A DNA stretch of 42,382 bases, from the NCBI GenBank assembly GCA_009838765.1, contig VXQX01000089.1:1-42382 (forward strand), written 5' to 3'. Position 1 is the first letter of the stretch, and every line of letters begins with the position of its first letter. Of this stretch, positions 17,096-26,176 are shown one piece after another. The notes beneath the pieces were generated by a model. It was not told where the DNA came from, did not search any database, and saw nothing but the letters and a program-made list of their open reading frames with translations. The position numbers and the translations under genes were made by a program. This DNA comes from Gemmatimonadales bacterium. GTDB lineage: Bacteria; Gemmatimonadota; Gemmatimonadetes; Palauibacterales; Palauibacteraceae.

Positions 17096-19105
17096 TCAGC
17101 AGGTAAGGCAGTTGTTGTTGTTGTGCGAGCCCAGGCTCTCGAGAAGCGCGACGGTCTCCGGGAAGGGCGAGACGCGCTGCACGGGACCGTTCGCCATGTC
17201 GGCCGTCGTCTGGCCGCGGCGGCTGACTACGGTGACGTCGCCCCCCACTTCGACGAGATAGTGAATCATCTCGTTGTCACCGCGCGACGCCGCGTTGTGC
17301 AGCGCCGTGTAGCCGTTGTGGTCGCGGACGTCCACATCCGCGCCGAGTTCCTCGACGAGGTACTTCACGGCCGGCAGCCAGCCCTCGGGCGTGTGGCGGT
17401 GCGCGTTGCCTGCGAACCCCTCGCCGTAGCCCACGCCGGAGGCCGCGTGGATCGGCATCACGCCCGGCCCGCCCGGCGGCACCGGCGGCAGCCCCGAGGC
17501 GTCGGGCGCGTTCGCCCGCGCCTGGTCTGCGGCCTCGGCAGCCTTGATCAGCTTGGCCCTCACGTCTTCCGTGAGATTGTCGAGATCCCTGTCCGGGTAC
17601 TCCTTCCGCTCCTCCTCCGGCAACTGCTCCCGAATGTCCTGGAGCAGCTTGAGGCGCTCCTCCTGTGGGAGTTCGGCGTAGGAGGAGTCGCGCAGCGCGT
17701 TCAGCGCCTGTTGCCGCAGGAACTCGTCCGGCGAGAGTCGCTGGCGCCGGGGGGGGGCCTTGGTCGGGATGTTCGGGTCGGCCCCGTACTCGACGAGCAG
17801 CCTCATCGCCTCGACGTCCGTCGCGTAGGCCGCGCGCCAGAAGGCGGTGGCGCCATTGGTGTCGACGAGGCCGCAGTTCCGGTTGCCGCAGCCCGTGTAG
17901 ACCATGTACCACGGATGCCGCGTGATTCGGTGGTTGGGGTCCGCGCCCGCGTCGAGGATGGCCCGCGCGACCTCCAGGTAGTTCGCGCGCTGGAGCGGAC
18001 GCTCCTGCGGCTGCGGGAAGCGCGTGCGTGGCTGCCAACGGGCGTTGATCACGGCCCAAAGCGGGGAGACGCCGTTGAGTTCGGCGGCGATGTTGGGGTC
18101 GGCTCCGCGTTCGAGGAGCATCAGTACGATGTCGAACTGGCCGTTGATCGCGGCCATCACGAGCGGACTCGTGCCATCCGCCGCACTCACGAGGTCGATG
18201 TCCGCTCCGCCGTCGAGGAGGGCGACGGTCGACTCCACGTACCCCTGGCGCACCGCGTGCAGGAGCGGCGTCAGGCCCCCGATCTTTTCGACCGGAGGCA
18301 GGAAGAGACGACTGAAGCCGCTATCCTCTTCCTCTTCATCTTCATCTTCCTCGGGAAGGCCCTCCGCGTAGACCTCGCGTCCCGCGCGCACGGCAGCCTG
18401 GAGTTCGCCGGGCGTCGGCGGGCGCGCCTCATCTCCCTCGCCGGCGAAGGCCTGGAGTACCTCCGTCTCACGCTGCCGCGCCAGGCGGTCCAGCTTTTCC
18501 TGTTCGATGATGTCGATGACGAGCGACGTGACATCGGGGTCCGCGCCGCCCTCCAGCAGCACGCGGACCGCACCGGCCCGGTTGCCGGCGGCGGCGAAAG
18601 TGAGCGGCGTCTGGCCCCACTCCGCCTCGACCGCGTCGGGATCCGCGCCCGCATTGAGCAGAACGGCAACCGCATCAGCGTCTCCCGCCGCCGCGGCGAG
18701 GTGAAGCGCCGTGGCGCCGCTGTTCGCGGTCGGCGCCATCACGTCCGATCCCGCGGCGACAAGATCCGCCAGGATTGCCGCCGAGCCCCGTCGCGCGGCG
18801 AGGTGGAGCGGCGTGTACTTCCCGATCCGCGTGACGGCCGCCACATCGGCCCCGGCGTAGATGAGCATGTCGGCGAGCTGCGCGTCTCCCCTGTCGGCCG
18901 CCCAGTGCAGGGCGGTCATCCCGTCTCCCTGCGCCGCGTTGACGTCGAGGCCCTGCCGCAGGAGTGCCCGCACGGTCTCGACTTCGCCGCGCATGGCGGC
19001 GTCGGCGACGGGCGAGTCGGGCGGCGAATGGGACGGCGTCCCCGCCGAAACGAGGACGGCCGCGCAGAGGGCCGCGAACCCGTGCCGGAGCCTGTCCGCC
19101 CGCAC
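17096..19105 (-). CDS. Secreted ankyrin-repeat protein
   Basis: A 669-residue exported protein with a signal peptide (RLRHGFAALCAAVLVSAG) followed by at least eight ankyrin repeats in two blocks, for example GMTALHWAADRGDAQLADML, YTPLHLAARRGSAAIL, SPLVMAAINGQFDIVLMLLE and YTALHNAASRGDNEMIHYL. A strongly acidic linker (EEDEDEEEED) and a helical Glu-rich region separate them, and the C-terminus ends in HNNNNCLTC. A cysteine pair in CGNRNC may form a disulfide. The start is GTG at 19105, two bases after the stop of the DUF1552 gene and preceded by GGGGAG. The role is probably binding of partner proteins in the periplasm. The longer open frame to 19357 runs over the DUF1552 gene and is not used. 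Confidence 0.88.
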   Translation of the reverse strand: MRADRLRHGFAALCAAVLVSAGTPSHSPPDSPVADAAMRGEVETVRALLRQGLDVNAAQGDGMTALHWAADRGDAQLADMLIYAGADVAAVTRIGKYTPLHLAARRGSAAILADLVAAGSDVMAPTANSGATALHLAAAAGDADAVAVLLNAGADPDAVEAEWGQTPLTFAAAGNRAGAVRVLLEGGADPDVTSLVIDIIEQEKLDRLARQRETEVLQAFAGEGDEARPPTPGELQAAVRAGREVYAEGLPEEDEDEEEEDSGFSRLFLPPVEKIGGLTPLLHAVRQGYVESTVALLDGGADIDLVSAADGTSPLVMAAINGQFDIVLMLLERGADPNIAAELNGVSPLWAVINARWQPRTRFPQPQERPLQRANYLEVARAILDAGADPNHRITRHPWYMVYTGCGNRNCGLVDTNGATAFWRAAYATDVEAMRLLVEYGADPNIPTKAPPRRQRLSPDEFLRQQALNALRDSSYAELPQEERLKLLQDIREQLPEEERKEYPDRDLDNLTEDVRAKLIKAAEAADQARANAPDASGLPPVPPGGPGVMPIHAASGVGYGEGFAGNAHRHTPEGWLPAVKYLVEELGADVDVRDHNGYTALHNAASRGDNEMIHYLVEVGGDVTVVSRRGQTTADMANGPVQRVSPFPETVALLESLGSHNNNNCLTC

Positions 19106-19107
19106 GG

Positions 19108-20544
19108 TCAGCTCCCCGCGTCGGTCGTGGCCGGGTCGGCCTGGTTGAGCGCCATCGCGCCCGTGCTGTCGCCGAACTCGTGCATGTCCTCCACGCCGAG
19201 GCCGTGCAGGACGGACAGCATCGCGTTCGCCATCGGCGTCCCGTCCGGCGCCTTGATGTGCAGGTTGCCCTCGAGCATCCCGTTCCCGTGGCCAAGCAGG
19301 AAGAGCGGCGCCCGCCGGTGGTTGTGCAGGTTCGCATCGGCCATCGGCGAACCCCACAGGACCACGCTCTGGTCGAGCAGGCTCTCCTCGCCGTGCATGG
19401 TGTTCTTGAGCTTGTCGATGAGGTACGGAAGCTGCCCCACGCGGAACTGGTTGATCCTGTTGAACTCCAGCACCGCCTCCTCGCGGTTCCCGTGGTGGGA
19501 CGCCGGGTGGAAGGGCCGGTCCGACTCGCTGTCGGGGAAGACACGGTTCTGCGCGTCGCGACCCGTCTTGAACGAGATCACGCGCGTCATGTCGGTCTCG
19601 AGGGCGAGCACCTGGATGTCGAACAGCATCTGCATGTGCTCGGTGAACGAATCGGGAACGCCGGCCGGCGCCTCGGGCAGAGCGCGCTCCTCGCCGCTCG
19701 AGTTGCGCCCCTCGACCATCTGAATCCGGCGCTCAAGCTCGCGCACGTTCGTCAGGTACTGGTCCATGCGGCGCGCGTCCTCGGCGCCGAGGGTTCGCTG
19801 AACGGAGGAGATCTCGCCCGACATCCAGTCGAGGATGCTGCGCCGCGTGGCCCGCCGCGCCGCCCGCTCCGCCTCGGTGCCGCCCGCGCCGAAGAGAAGG
19901 TCGAAGGCGACCCGCGGATCGCGGATCATGGGCAGCGGTTCGGTCGGCGACGCCCAGCTCAGCGAGTCGGTGTACGCGCAAGAGTAGTTGTACGTGCAGC
20001 CGCCCGCCTGATCGAGGTTCTCGATACAGAACTGCATCGACGGCATCGGCGTGTCCTGCCCGAAGCGCTGTGCGTAGATCTGGTCCATCGAGGTGCCGCA
20101 GAAGATGTCCGATCCCTGCGTCTGCTTCGGATGGGCCTGCGTGAGGAACACGGCGCTCGAGCGGAAATGGTCCCCGCCGATCTCGGGCGGCGTGAAGGCC
20201 TCGGCGTTCCGCACGTCCGTGTTGCTGATGATCGTCAGGTGCTCGCGGTACGGCCGCAGCGAGACGAGCGCGCTCTCATCGATGATCTCGAATTCGCGTC
20301 CCGCCTTTTTCGGTGCGAAGAGGAACTTCGTCGCGCCGTGCTCGCGGTTGCACCCCGCGAGACCGTGCACCTCCTCGATCGCGATGAGCCGCGTCCCCTT
20401 CCCCTCCGCCAGGCTCTTCGCGCTCGTCGATCCCCACAGACGGCCCGCCGGAACCATCGCGTCGAGGAACGGCAGGGCGAGCGTGGCCCCGACACCCCGA
20501 ATGAAGGTCCTGCGAGGCAGGTGCTGTCCGGTGATGAATTCCAT
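19108..20544 (-). CDS. DUF1552 Tat-exported protein
   Basis: A 478-residue DUF1552 protein. The N-terminus PRRTFIRGVGATLALPFLDA is a twin-arginine signal, so the protein is folded before export. Family features include HGLAGCNREHGATKFLF, SNTDVRNAEAFTPPEIGGDH and WGSPMADANLHNHRRAPLFL. The reaction is unknown. Genes of this family usually sit beside the multi-domain cytochrome encoded immediately upstream here, implying joint work in the periplasm. The ATG is preceded by GAGAGGAAAG. The distance to the cytochrome gene is 48 bases and to the ankyrin gene two bases. Confidence 0.9.
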   Translation of the reverse strand: MEFITGQHLPRRTFIRGVGATLALPFLDAMVPAGRLWGSTSAKSLAEGKGTRLIAIEEVHGLAGCNREHGATKFLFAPKKAGREFEIIDESALVSLRPYREHLTIISNTDVRNAEAFTPPEIGGDHFRSSAVFLTQAHPKQTQGSDIFCGTSMDQIYAQRFGQDTPMPSMQFCIENLDQAGGCTYNYSCAYTDSLSWASPTEPLPMIRDPRVAFDLLFGAGGTEAERAARRATRRSILDWMSGEISSVQRTLGAEDARRMDQYLTNVRELERRIQMVEGRNSSGEERALPEAPAGVPDSFTEHMQMLFDIQVLALETDMTRVISFKTGRDAQNRVFPDSESDRPFHPASHHGNREEAVLEFNRINQFRVGQLPYLIDKLKNTMHGEESLLDQSVVLWGSPMADANLHNHRRAPLFLLGHGNGMLEGNLHIKAPDGTPMANAMLSVLHGLGVEDMHEFGDSTGAMALNQADPATTDAGS

Positions 20545-20592
20545 GTCTTTCCTCTCGGAACGTCGAAGGCGCCGCCCGCCCGCGCGGGCCGT

Positions 20593-23100
20593 CTAGCGGC
20601 GGTCTTCGGAAACCTCCTCGGAAACTTCCTCTTCTACCGCAGTCGCGGGCATGGCCCGCTTCATCTTGAAGGCATCGCCATTCACGACGCCCATGATCAG
20701 CGACGAAAGCCTGTAGTCGTCCCCTTCCGCGTCCTCCACGATCGACCGGACCCAGGGCTGGTCGTAGTACTCCACGCGGCGGCCGAGTGCGTACGCGGCC
20801 AGGTTCTCCGTGAAGTTCCGGAGCAGCGGCAGCGGGCGCTTGAGGAGCGCGTCGACGAGTTCGGGCGGCGTCTGTACCGCCGTCCCGTCGTAGAAATCGC
20901 CGCGCGTGTCGAGCGGCATCCCGTTCTCGCGCAGGCGCCACTTCCCGGTCACGTCAAAGTTGTCCAGCGCGAGGCCGATCGGGTCCATGAACCGGTGGCA
21001 GGAGCGGCACGCGGGACTCGCCCGGTGCATCTCCATCCGTTCGCGCGTCGTGAGCAGGCGGCCGTCCATCGACTCTTCCGTCTCATCCAGATCCGGCACT
21101 CCCGGCGGGGGCGGCGGGGGGGGCGTCCCGAGCAGGACCTCCATCACCCACTTCCCGCGAAGTACGGGAGACGTGCGGTTCGCGAGCGAGGTGAGGACGA
21201 GGACGCTGCCGTGGCCGAGGATCCCGACGCGCTCGTCGCCGGGATAGCTCACGCGCTGGAAGTCGCGCCCCGCCACGCTCTCGAACCCGTAGTGGTGGGC
21301 CAGGCGCTCGTTCACGAACGTGTAGTCCGCCCGGAAGAAATCGAGCAGGCTCCGGTCTTCGCGGATGAGGCTCTGGAAGAGGAGCTCGGTCTCCCGCTTC
21401 ATCGCGTCCGCGAGGTTCTCGTCGAAGTTCGGGAAGAAGTTGGGGTCGGGCCGGACCTTGTAGAGGTCCTGGAGCCGCAACCACTGCGACACGAAGCGCG
21501 AACTCAGCGCCTCGGAGCGGGGGTCGGCGAGCATTCGTCGCGCCTGCCGCTCCAGTTCGCCGGGGTCGGAAAGCCGTCCCTCGACCGCCGCGGCGCGCAG
21601 TTCCTCATCGGGCGGAAGGCCCCAGAGGAAGAACGAGAGCCGCGACGCGAGGTCGATGTCCTCCAGCGCATAGGCCTCACCGCTCCGGACGCCTTCGGGC
21701 TCGCGCTCGAGCCGGAGGACGAAGAACGGGCTCGCGAGGATCGCCTCGAGCGCCATGCGAACGCCGATTTCGAACCCGCCCTGCTCGACGCCCATGTCGT
21801 AGAACGTCATCAGGCCGTCGACTTCGCTCGGTTCGAGCGGCCGGCGGTAGGCGCTGCGCGCCAGTTCAGTCAGGATGCCGCGGGCGCAGGGCCGCTCCTC
21901 GCCGGACGACGTGGGTCGGCAGGTGAAGATGCGCTGGCGCACCGGCGACTCCGACACGCCGGTCGGGTTGTGCGGGCCGCCGATGATCAGATCCTGCAGG
22001 TGCGGCAGCGTCGTGACCCCGCCCCCGCCCGAACCGCCGCCGGCGTTGGACCACACATGCGGCCGGATCAGGTCCTCGTACGGCCCTTCCTGCCGCCGGA
22101 TGAAGGCCGCGGAGACGCGGTGCTGGCCCGCCCGCACGAAAACCGGTTCGGTCTCGACGGGCGTGAAGCCGCGGTCGTCCGCCCCGCCGCCGCGCCGCGT
22201 GTAGTGCAGCAGCGCGACCCGCTCGCCGTCGATCGAGATGTCGACGTCCTCCAGGCGGGAGTTCGCGCCCGAGGTGAAGACGAGCGAGAACGTGTACTCG
22301 CCGTCGGCCGGGAAGGTGTGCTCCACGACCATCCCGCCGCGCGTTCCGAACGGGGCCCCCTCCACGTGGTCCCACGGGTGCTGCGACACATACTGCGAGT
22401 TCTTGTACGTCGTGTTGACCGCCGGGGCGTGGCGGTCGCCCACCGCCATGCGGCTGATCTCGGCCGCCCCGTTCAGGTAGGCGTCGAGGAGCGTCGGCGA
22501 GAGCGCCTGCACGTCGGCGATGTTGTCGAAGTTGGCGCTCATCTGGTCGTTGGGGAGCCACTTCCCGGCGTCGACCTCGAGCCCCAGCAGATCCCGGACC
22601 GCCCGCTCGTACTCGGGGCGGTTGAGCCGCTGGAAGGTGCGGCCGCCGGGGTTCGGGTTCCGGGCCGCGGCGTCGTCGACGATGGTTTCGAGCGTCTCAA
22701 CGAGTTCGAGCAGCTCATCTTCCGGAGGACGACGCACGCCGGGCGGCGGCATCATGCCGGCGCGCAGCTTGCGGATCATCTTTTCGGCGGTCTCGGCCTC
22801 CTCGTCCGCAGCATCCACATCGAACGATTCGAGGGTGAGGTTCCCCGCCAGGCGCCGACTGTTGTGGCAGTTCGTGCAGACGCCCTGGACGATGTCGTTC
22901 GGCCCCGCCGCGGCGGGGGCGGCGGTTGCGGGGGAAGGAGCGCTCGCGTGGACGAACTCGGCCGCCGAACCGACGCCGGGCTGGCCCGCGGCCCCCGCTA
23001 CGGCGGCCGCGGCGGACGCCGTCCCGGCTTCCTGGGCGGTGAGGCCCGCGGAGGCCGAAAGCACCAGCACCAGGGTCGCACCCACCATGCGAATCGCCAT
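20593..23100 (-). CDS. DUF1587/1595/1592/1588/1585 multi-domain cytochrome
   Basis: An exported protein of 835 residues (844 if the ATG at 23127 is used) with the domain set typical of Planctomycetes-like bacteria. After the signal peptide (MAIRMVGATLVLVLSASAGL) comes a haem c site CTNCH, then DUF1587 (FQRLNRPEYERAVRDLLGLE), a carbohydrate-binding-like beta region with GGG runs, DUF1595 (YRRPLEPSEVDGLMTFY), DUF1592 (LASRLSFFLWGLPPDEEL), DUF1588 with a second CxxCH (CRSCHRFMDPIGLALDNFD) and DUF1585 at the C-terminus. It is a periplasmic redox protein of unknown substrate, presumably working with the DUF1552 protein. The ATG at 23100 gives the shorter n-region of the signal; neither start has a strong ribosome site. 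Confidence 0.9.
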   Translation of the reverse strand: MAIRMVGATLVLVLSASAGLTAQEAGTASAAAAVAGAAGQPGVGSAAEFVHASAPSPATAAPAAAGPNDIVQGVCTNCHNSRRLAGNLTLESFDVDAADEEAETAEKMIRKLRAGMMPPPGVRRPPEDELLELVETLETIVDDAAARNPNPGGRTFQRLNRPEYERAVRDLLGLEVDAGKWLPNDQMSANFDNIADVQALSPTLLDAYLNGAAEISRMAVGDRHAPAVNTTYKNSQYVSQHPWDHVEGAPFGTRGGMVVEHTFPADGEYTFSLVFTSGANSRLEDVDISIDGERVALLHYTRRGGGADDRGFTPVETEPVFVRAGQHRVSAAFIRRQEGPYEDLIRPHVWSNAGGGSGGGGVTTLPHLQDLIIGGPHNPTGVSESPVRQRIFTCRPTSSGEERPCARGILTELARSAYRRPLEPSEVDGLMTFYDMGVEQGGFEIGVRMALEAILASPFFVLRLEREPEGVRSGEAYALEDIDLASRLSFFLWGLPPDEELRAAAVEGRLSDPGELERQARRMLADPRSEALSSRFVSQWLRLQDLYKVRPDPNFFPNFDENLADAMKRETELLFQSLIREDRSLLDFFRADYTFVNERLAHHYGFESVAGRDFQRVSYPGDERVGILGHGSVLVLTSLANRTSPVLRGKWVMEVLLGTPPPPPPPGVPDLDETEESMDGRLLTTRERMEMHRASPACRSCHRFMDPIGLALDNFDVTGKWRLRENGMPLDTRGDFYDGTAVQTPPELVDALLKRPLPLLRNFTENLAAYALGRRVEYYDQPWVRSIVEDAEGDDYRLSSLIMGVVNGDAFKMKRAMPATAVEEEVSEEVSEDRR

Positions 23101-23234
23101 CGCTCTGTACGCTTCGTATCCGGGCATCGGGGACCGATCTGAGTTAAAAGATGTATCCGCCTAACAGGCTAAGCCCCAATCCCGCCGTGTGGCAAGGTTG
23201 CCGGTCGGCTCCCGGCGGCCCGTCCCGCACTCTC

Positions 23235-24680
23235 TCACCGATCGCGCCAGCGGACCGATTCGGGCGTGATTTCGCCCACGGTTCGGGCACCGAGAAGCGC
23301 CATCGTGCGCCGGAATCCCTCGTCGAACCACTTGAGGACGAGGTCCACGCCCCGCTCGCCGCCCGCGCCGAGCGCGTAGAAATAGGCGCGGCCCGTCAGA
23401 CAGGCCGTCGCCCCGAGCGCGACGGCCTTCGCGATGTCGCTGCCGCGTCGGACCCCGCCGTCGATGAGCACATCGAGCCGGTCCCCGACCGCGTCGGCGA
23501 CCGGTTGCAGCAGCTCCAGCGTCGGGGGCGCGTCGTCCAGCTGCCGTCCCCCGTGGTTCGAGATCACGATCCCCTCGACGCCCGCCTCTGCCGAGCGTAC
23601 GGCGTCCGCGACGGTCTGAATCCCCTTGATGACGATGGGGCCGTCCCAGATCGAGCGCAGCCAGTCCACGTCATCCCAGGCCAGCTTCGGGTCGAACTGC
23701 TCGTTCACGTACTGCGCGAGACCCATGGCGTCGACGCCCCCCGCCCCGCCCATCGCATCCCGGCTCACGGCGCTCGAGAAGATGATCGGCTCGGAGGTGA
23801 GGAAGTCCCACGTCCAGCCGGGTTTGCGGATCCCGTCCACGAAGGTGTCGAGGCCGAGTTGCGGGGGGAGCGTGAAGCCGTAGCGGACGTCGCGCTCGCG
23901 CCGTCCGAGCACCGCGACATCGACGGTGAGGAGGAGCGCCTCGTAGCCCGACTCGCGGGCCCGCTCGACGAGTTCGGCGACCAGGCCGCGGTCCTTCCAC
24001 ACGTAGACCTGGAACCACCTCGGACCGGAACTGACAGCGGCCACTTCCTCGATCGAGCGCGTCCCGAGCGTCGAGAGGCTGTACGTGATCCCGGCGCGCG
24101 CCGCCGCGCGGGCCACGGCGAGTTCGCCCTCCGAATCCGCGATGCGGCTGAACCCGGTGGGGGCGAGGATGAGCGGCAGCGGGTGGCGCCGGCCGAGGAC
24201 CGTCACGCCGGGATCCACGTTCGTCACATCCCGCAGGACGCGGGGCCGGAACTCGAGCCGGTGGAAGGCGTTGCAGTTCCGCGCCTGGGTGCGCTCGTCC
24301 TCCGCCGCCCCGTCGATGTAGCCGAACACGCCGCGCGGGAGCCGCCGCCGGGCGACCTCCCGCAGGTCTTCGACGCTCGCGCAGCGGCCGAGCCGGCGCG
24401 CGGCGGGGCTCAACTCGAGCCTCCTGAAGCGGACTACGGAGCGCAGAGTTCCCAGCATCGAGACCTCCGGGACTCCGAACGCGGCGGCAAGGAGCGTCCC
24501 GCCGGCAAAGCCGATGATCGCGAGCACCGGCGGCCAGATGTCCACGAGAGACGCCATGGCAAGCCCCCCCGGGAGCGTGTCGGCGAGGATCTCGATGACG
24601 GCCCCGACGAACGCGCCGGCGAGGGCCCACATGAGAGCCGCGCGGAGGATCCCGCGGATGTGTCGTCGCCTCTTCTTCAC
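23235..24680 (-). CDS. FMN 2-hydroxyacid oxidase with membrane anchor
   Basis: A 481-residue protein. Residues from about 95 form a complete FMN-dependent 2-hydroxyacid oxidase/lactate dehydrogenase barrel: FGYIDGAAEDER (Tyr121), LILAPTGFSRIADSEGE, QVYVWKDRG, and GIVISNHGGRQLD with the catalytic His and Arg. It oxidises an L-2-hydroxyacid such as lactate to the 2-oxoacid. Unusually, residues 1-85 add a basic start (KKRRRHIRGILRAALMWAL) and two hydrophobic helices, so the enzyme is probably tied to the membrane, where it could reduce quinone. The start is GTG at 24680, overlapping the upstream stop (GTGA) after GGAGGGAG. Last gene of the PEP synthase operon. Confidence 0.88.
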   Translation of the reverse strand: MKKRRRHIRGILRAALMWALAGAFVGAVIEILADTLPGGLAMASLVDIWPPVLAIIGFAGGTLLAAAFGVPEVSMLGTLRSVVRFRRLELSPAARRLGRCASVEDLREVARRRLPRGVFGYIDGAAEDERTQARNCNAFHRLEFRPRVLRDVTNVDPGVTVLGRRHPLPLILAPTGFSRIADSEGELAVARAAARAGITYSLSTLGTRSIEEVAAVSSGPRWFQVYVWKDRGLVAELVERARESGYEALLLTVDVAVLGRRERDVRYGFTLPPQLGLDTFVDGIRKPGWTWDFLTSEPIIFSSAVSRDAMGGAGGVDAMGLAQYVNEQFDPKLAWDDVDWLRSIWDGPIVIKGIQTVADAVRSAEAGVEGIVISNHGGRQLDDAPPTLELLQPVADAVGDRLDVLIDGGVRRGSDIAKAVALGATACLTGRAYFYALGAGGERGVDLVLKWFDEGFRRTMALLGARTVGEITPESVRWRDR

Positions 24681-26176
24681 GGCTCCCTCCTCACGCAGGC
24701 GTCGGCTTCGATCTCGACCCGGTATCCTGACCCGATGAGACCCGCCTGGACCAGCGTGTTGGCGGGCCGGATGCCGCCGAAACGGTGTCCGTGCGCGCGG
24801 GCCACCGGCTCCCAGTCCGCCAGTTCCGGCACGAAGACCCGGGTCCGGACCACGTCTTCGAGGCATCCGCCCAGCGCCTCGATCGCCCCCTCGATCTTGT
24901 CGATCACGAAGTGCGTCTGCGAGGCGGGGTCGTCCCCGCCGATCAGGCGGTCCCCGTGCGTGGCCGTCGTTCCGGAGACGGCGATGCGGTCGCCCACGCG
25001 CACCGCCCGGCTGTAGCCGGCGAGATCCTCCCACGCCGTGCCGGAGTCCACGCGCGTCCGGCCGCCGGTCCCGGTCCGGAGGGGGTAGGGCGGCGGAAGC
25101 TCGTCCAGATGATCGCTTAGGTCGCCCGCCGCCGTCAGGTAGGGGGGCCGCCGGTACTCATCGCCACAGTCTCCGGGAATGGGGTCCAGCGCCCCGCTCG
25201 CCGCCGCCAGCGTTTCCCGGTCCGCCGCGTCGAGCTGCAGCGACGAGAGGCGCAGGTTGTCGGCGATGTGCTCGCGGCGCCCAAGCCGTGCGCCGATGAT
25301 CACGCCCGCCACGGCAGGCCGGTCGAGGATGGCGCGCGCCGCGACGTTCGCCATCGAGACGCGGTGCTTCATCGCCACCGCCCGGACCGCCGCGAGCAGC
25401 ACCTGAAGGCGGCCCCAGCCGCCCGCCGCCTCGACGAAACGGCGGTACTTCATCTCGGACCACGTCTTCACGCCGTCCGGCCCCGGGTCTTCCACGTCGA
25501 ACCAGCGCCCGGTCAGGAGGCCGCCCGCCAGCGTTCCGTAGGCGAGGAGGTGGACCCCGTGCCGGAGACAGACCTCCGTCATCGCGCCGGCGGCGCGTCC
25601 GTCGAGGAGGGAGAACGAGACCTGGTTCGAGACCACGTCGATGCCGGTTTGGCACACCATGTCGAGGTGGACGGCGTCGAAGTTCGTGAGGCCGAGGTGC
25701 CGGATCAGACCTTCTTCCTTCAGTTCCTGGAGGGCGAACAGGCAGTCTGGCCAGCTCGGATCCGGGTAGTGCCAGGCGTGGAACTGCAGGAGGTCGATCG
25801 CGTCCGTCCGCAGGCGTCGCAGCGACCGCTGCACGGCTTCGCGCACGGTCGCCGGCGTGTGCGGACCCGGCGCGGGCGTCCACTTCGTGAGGAGTTGCAG
25901 ATCTCCGTCGCGGTGCGGGGGCCTGGACGCGCAGGCGCCGGCGATCTCCTCGGCGGAGCCGTAGTGGTCCGCCATGTCGAACGTCGTGAAGCCGGCGGCG
26001 GCGCAGGCGTCCATCGCGGCCGCGGCGTCGTCGACATCGATCGGACCCTCCCGTTCCAGGTCGGCGACCTGCCACAGTCCGGTCAACACCCGCGAGATCT
26101 CCAAGCCGGGAGCCAGTTCCCGGCGCTCCGGCCTACTCAGGAGGCAGCTCGCGGAAGAGGCGGTCGACGTCCGCAC
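24677..26176 (-). CDS. Aldo/keto reductase-RidA fusion
   Basis: A two-domain protein of about 499 residues. The first domain is an aldo/keto reductase: RVLTGLWQVADLE, TTFDMADHYGSAEEI (Asp, Tyr), LLTKWTPAPG (Lys) and LLQFHAWHYPDP (His) give the catalytic tetrad. The last 130 residues are a RidA/YjgF domain (RVGDRIAVSGTTATHGDRL, VVRTRVFVPELADW, YRVEIEADACVRREP), which hydrolyses reactive enamines and imines. The joint activity suggests handling of amino-acid-derived imines or carbonyls. The start is unsure: GTG at 26176 overlaps the permease gene by 44 bases, a CTG lies at 26140 and a TTG at 26104. The stop overlaps the oxidase GTG. Confidence 0.85.
   Translation of the reverse strand: MRTSTASSASCLLSRPERRELAPGLEISRVLTGLWQVADLEREGPIDVDDAAAAMDACAAAGFTTFDMADHYGSAEEIAGACASRPPHRDGDLQLLTKWTPAPGPHTPATVREAVQRSLRRLRTDAIDLLQFHAWHYPDPSWPDCLFALQELKEEGLIRHLGLTNFDAVHLDMVCQTGIDVVSNQVSFSLLDGRAAGAMTEVCLRHGVHLLAYGTLAGGLLTGRWFDVEDPGPDGVKTWSEMKYRRFVEAAGGWGRLQVLLAAVRAVAMKHRVSMANVAARAILDRPAVAGVIIGARLGRREHIADNLRLSSLQLDAADRETLAAASGALDPIPGDCGDEYRRPPYLTAAGDLSDHLDELPPPYPLRTGTGGRTRVDSGTAWEDLAGYSRAVRVGDRIAVSGTTATHGDRLIGGDDPASQTHFVIDKIEGAIEALGGCLEDVVRTRVFVPELADWEPVARAHGHRFGGIRPANTLVQAGLIGSGYRVEIEADACVRREP

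Noticed and set aside
18328-18356. Tandem repeat-like run in the ankyrin gene
   Set aside because: It is the coding sequence of a Glu/Asp-rich linker, not a separate repeat element.
18964-23142. Plus-strand open frame of 1392 codons
   Set aside because: It is antisense to the DUF1592-type, DUF1552 and ankyrin genes, which have clear domains and ribosome sites. The Arg-rich text and lack of motifs are typical of a shadow frame in GC-rich DNA.
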